Below are positions 34,011 through 36,353 of a stretch of 36,353 nucleotides of DNA, one piece after another. The stretch comes from Pyramidobacter sp. C12-8. GTDB taxonomy: Bacteria; Synergistota; Synergistia; Synergistales; Dethiosulfovibrionaceae. Location: NCBI RefSeq assembly GCF_002007215.1, contig NZ_MUHX01000028.1, forward strand, positions 1 through 36,353, in the 5' to 3' direction. The first letter of the stretch is position 1. Every line of letters begins with the position of its first letter. Below the pieces are notes generated by a model that was not told the origin of the DNA, searched no databases, and saw only the letters and a list, made by a program, of their open reading frames with translations. The position numbers and the translations under genes are program-made.

Positions 34011-35570
34011 CTAGTTGGGCATGACGCCGTGCTTCTTGCGGGGCAGAGCCTGGCGTTTCGTGCGGTGAGCCTTCAACGCCTGAATGACTTCGTACCGGGT
34101 TTCTTCGGGGAGGATGACCTTGTCGACGTAACCGCGGCTGGCCGCCTGATACGGCGTCGCAAAGGCGTCTTCATACTCGCTGATGAGCTCGGCGCGCTCA
34201 GCCTGAGGATCCTTGGCCGCTTCGATCTCCTTGCGGAAGATGATATTGGCCGCGCCGGCCGCTCCCATGACGGCGATCTGCGACTGAGGCCAGGCAAGGA
34301 CAGAATCGGCCCCCAGCGCCTTGGAACACATGCCGATATAAGCGCCGCCGTAAGCTTTGCGCATCACCACCGTGATCAGGGGCACGGTCGCCTCGCTGTA
34401 AGCATACAGCATCTTGGCGCCGTGACGGATGATACCGCCCCACTCCTGCGCCTTGCCGGGCAGGTAACCGGGGACGTCGACGAACGTCACGATCGGAAGG
34501 TTGAAGGCGTCGCAGTGACGGATAAAACGGCTCGCCTTATCAGAACAGTCGATATCGAGGCATCCCGCCATCACGCTGGCCTGATTGGCAACAATGCCGA
34601 CCGGCATACCGTCGAAGCTGGCATAGCCGATCACGATGTTCTTGGCCCACATCGCCTGAACCTCGACGAACTTGCCGTCGTCGACCACCGCCTTGATCAT
34701 GTTGTGCACATCGTACCCCTTGTTGGAATCGGTGGGCACCATGGTGCGCAGGGCCATCTCCGTGCGGGAGACGGGGTCGCTCGTCGCCACGCGGGGCGCG
34801 TCGCCCATGTTGTTGCTGGGCAAGTAGCTCAGCACGTCACGAACCTGCTGGAAGCATTCCTGCTCGGAAGCGGCGAAGAAATGCGCGTTGCCGGAGCGGC
34901 TATTATGAGTTTTGGCGCCGCCCAGCTCCTCGCTGGAAATCTCTTCGCCGGTCACCGTCTTGATGACGGCGGGGCCCGTGATATGCATGATGCTGATCTT
35001 GTCAACCATAAAGATGTAATCCGTCAGAGCGGGGCTGTACACCGCGCCGCCAGCCGTCGGACCGACGATGACCGACATCTGCGGGATGATGCCGCTGGAA
35101 ATGGTATTGCGGTAGAAGATTCCACCGTAGCCGTCCAAAGCGTCAACGGCTTCCTGAATACGAGCTCCGCCACTGTCGTTGATGCCGACGATCGGACAGC
35201 CGTTGCGAAGGGCAAGGTCCATGACTTTGCAGATCTTGGCGGCGTGCATCTGTCCCAGAGAGCCGCCGAGAACCGTAAAGTCCTGGCTGAAAACGTAAAC
35301 GATGCGTCCGCCGACCGTGCCGTAGCCCGTGACGACGCCGTCGCCTAAATATTTTTTGTTCTCCATGCCGAAATTCGTGCAGCGATGTTCCACAAATTCG
35401 TCGAGCTCGACAAACGATCCCTCATCCATGAGGAGATCGATCCTTTCACGAGCCGTGAGACTGCCCTTGGCCTTGTGCTTGGCAACGGCCTTCTCGCCGC
35501 CGCCGGCCGCCGCCTTGGCGCGCTTGTCGAGAAGCACATTGCAAAGCTCATCGATGGTTTTTACCGCCAT
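34011..35570 (-). CDS. mmdA: Acyl-CoA carboxyltransferase, methylmalonyl-CoA decarboxylase alpha type
   Basis: A 519-residue carboxyltransferase with two crotonase-like halves: SLTARERIDLLMDEGSFVELDEF as family lead-in (in two parts), GGSLGQMHAAKICKVMDLAL, GINDSGGARIQEAVDALDGYGGIF in parts, VGPTAGGAVYSPALTDYIFMV, and in the second half FVDVPGYLPGKAQEWGGIIRHGAKMLYAYSEA. It moves the carboxyl group from an acyl-CoA to biotin. In context with OadG and carrier it most likely acts in a Na+-pumping methylmalonyl-CoA decarboxylase; propionyl-CoA carboxylase beta or glutaconyl-CoA decarboxylase are alternatives. GGAGG precedes the ATG at 35570. Confidence 0.88.
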   Translation of the reverse strand: MAVKTIDELCNVLLDKRAKAAAGGGEKAVAKHKAKGSLTARERIDLLMDEGSFVELDEFVEHRCTNFGMENKKYLGDGVVTGYGTVGGRIVYVFSQDFTVLGGSLGQMHAAKICKVMDLALRNGCPIVGINDSGGARIQEAVDALDGYGGIFYRNTISSGIIPQMSVIVGPTAGGAVYSPALTDYIFMVDKISIMHITGPAVIKTVTGEEISSEELGGAKTHNSRSGNAHFFAASEQECFQQVRDVLSYLPSNNMGDAPRVATSDPVSRTEMALRTMVPTDSNKGYDVHNMIKAVVDDGKFVEVQAMWAKNIVIGYASFDGMPVGIVANQASVMAGCLDIDCSDKASRFIRHCDAFNLPIVTFVDVPGYLPGKAQEWGGIIRHGAKMLYAYSEATVPLITVVMRKAYGGAYIGMCSKALGADSVLAWPQSQIAVMGAAGAANIIFRKEIEAAKDPQAERAELISEYEDAFATPYQAASRGYVDKVILPEETRYEVIQALKAHRTKRQALPRKKHGVMPN

Positions 35571-35878
35571 ACTGGTACCTCCTTGAAAAATATGAACTGC
35601 CGTTAACGCCGTTTATCTTTAACGCTCATCAGACGTCAATCCGTGAGGCGCTTGACAAGAATGGAGCTCGCCCTTTCCTTCGCCGAAAAAACAATAATCA
35701 TACTCTATCAGTAATTCGGGCAAAGTCAATCACGAATCGCTCCTTGTTTTCCCGTGCGCACGAGGGCTGCGGAGGAAAGCGGAAACCGCCTACAAATAAT
35801 AACAGAGAATAACGAAAAAAGCTCTTATTCTTCTTGCTGAATTCTTAAAAAAATGCGAGAAACACGTCCGACAGAATT
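35571..35878. other. Intergenic region upstream of mmdA
   Basis: About 308 bases without a convincing gene. It holds the mmdA ribosome site, a long AT-rich leader and a candidate promoter. The stretch 35740-35880 has short palindromes (gtgcgcac; gcgg-aaa-ccgc; agaataa with ttattct around 35804-35827) but no good terminator for the small gene to the right. Confidence 0.6.
35697..35729 (-). promoter_or_regulatory. Candidate promoter of the mmdA operon
   Basis: Minus-strand TTGACT (35724-35729) with TAGAGT 16 bases on (35702-35707), or TATGAT (35697-35702) using an overlapping -35. It would give a leader of about 120 bases. Confidence 0.35.
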
Positions 35879-36109
35879 TTAAACATATCGAAAACCAAGG
35901 AGCGCTCCGAGAAACATCATCAGACCGCCGACAAGACAGAGCCATAAGATCGAACGGAGATAAAGCAACATCGCGCCGCCCCCGGGGTAACGGCCCGTCT
36001 GAATGCCGCGGATCAGCTTTACAAGGAAGAACGTCGCCGCAAAGAAAACAAGGCCCAACAAGGCCTGAAAATTTAGGGCCGGAAGCCCCATGATGATCTT
36101 TTTTTCCAC
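35879..36109 (-). CDS. Small two-helix membrane protein, unknown function
   Basis: A 76-residue protein starting with GTG at 36109, with AGGAGG six bases upstream. Two hydrophobic helices, about residues 13-30 (ALLGLVFFAATFFLVKLI) and 47-72 (MLLYLRSILWLCLVGGLMMFLGALLG), flank a short polar loop with GRYPGGG. I do not recognise the family. It stands alone on the minus strand, 308 bases ahead of mmdA, so a link to the decarboxylase is possible but not shown. The ribosome site and clear membrane pattern make it likely real. Confidence 0.7.
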   Translation of the reverse strand: MEKKIIMGLPALNFQALLGLVFFAATFFLVKLIRGIQTGRYPGGGAMLLYLRSILWLCLVGGLMMFLGALLGFRYV

Positions 36110-36141
36110 GTTGTCCCTCCTGGGTGCGAATATACGACGAT

Positions 36142-36170
36142 AATATCACAATCCAATATTCCCATGGCAA
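36142..36170 (-). promoter_or_regulatory. Candidate promoter of the small membrane protein gene
   Basis: Minus-strand TTGCCA (36165-36170), 17 bases, GATATT (36142-36147), 33 bases before the GTG start. -35 is one base off consensus, -10 two off. Confidence 0.4.
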
Positions 36171-36353
36171 CGAGTTCAATGATTGCGGCAATAATACTCC
36201 TCCATCAGTCAAAAAGCCGGACGCAAGGGCGCCGCGAGGAAGACTCACAAAGCGAGCGTCGCAGCGTACAGAAAACTATGTCACTGCGCTCTACCGAAAA
36301 TCATAACCACCGGCCGTGCCGGTGGTTTGCACAAGCCCCCTTGGGGCATCTTC
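36171..36353. other. Right-edge region with two hairpins
   Basis: No gene is supported in the last 180 bases. A perfect 10-bp stem with a 3-base loop, aaccaccggc-cgt-gccggtggtt (36305-36327), is followed after seven bases by gcccc-ctt-ggggc (36335-36347). A GC-rich hairpin near a gene-free edge could be a terminator for a gene to the right, or the end of an IS200/IS605-type element, whose ends fold in this way. The window stops before this can be decided. Confidence 0.5.

Noticed and set aside
35790-36248. 152-residue minus-strand frame overlapping the small membrane protein
   Set aside because: Composition is poor and the other frame has a strong ribosome site and two helices.
36124-36306. 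60-residue plus-strand frame at the right edge
   Set aside because: No ribosome site, mixed composition, overlaps the promoter of the opposite gene and ends in a hairpin.

Overview
This window looks like a chromosomal segment of a GC-rich, diderm, anaerobic bacterium. The most likely home is Synergistota (a Pyramidobacter- or Jonquetella-like lineage). That is inferred from the mix of genes and not proven: Firmicutes-like order (rpiB, upp, then a WecA-type transferase; a SpoIID-domain protein next to queA and ruvB), a biotin-dependent acyl-CoA decarboxylase module, an Asp23-type protein, and the uppS-cdsA-dxr-rseP-ispG run common in diderms. Nearly everything lies on the minus strand. Only the partial transposase at the left edge, a GntR regulator and rpmB read on the plus strand.

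Layout. 1-580: 3' end of an ISNCY-type insertion sequence. 639-3739: a threonine catabolism pair (SDR-type threonine dehydrogenase then kbl) with a strong consensus promoter, divergent from an FCD-type GntR regulator. 3791-6368: nadK-recN. 6544-10284: xseB-ispA-dxs-tlyA. 10438-10632: rpmB. 10807-23177: a long, tightly packed run read nadE, yebC, ruvC, ruvA, ruvB, a SpoIID-domain protein, queA, mltG, yqeH, tldD, ftsK. 23304-30872: murA, a P-loop/Asp23 fusion, a family-4 uracil-DNA glycosylase, uppS, cdsA, dxr, rseP, ispG. 30983-32946: an rpiB-upp fusion followed by a WecA/TagO-like transferase. 33087-35570: mmdA-like carboxyltransferase, OadG-like subunit and biotin carrier. 35879-36109: a small two-helix membrane protein. 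The right edge carries two hairpins.

How the genes fit together. The isoprenoid genes (dxs, dxr, ispG, ispA) feed uppS, whose lipid carrier is used by cell-wall and glycan genes present here (murA, the WecA-like enzyme, mltG, the SpoIID-domain protein). cdsA and rseP add phospholipid synthesis and envelope proteolysis. ruvABC, recN, xseB and the uracil-DNA glycosylase form a DNA-repair component, and ftsK links to chromosome segregation. nadK and nadE complete NAD(P) synthesis in separate operons. The decarboxylase module and threonine degradation fit amino-acid and organic-acid fermentation.

Most of the window is ordinary housekeeping. The items most worth a second look are the P-loop ATPase/Asp23 fusion in the murA operon, the rpiB-upp fusion, the decarboxylase operon without its membrane beta subunit, and the inverted repeats between the GntR gene and the threonine operon. 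I see no CRISPR array, no rRNA or tRNA gene, and no clearly new multi-gene system.
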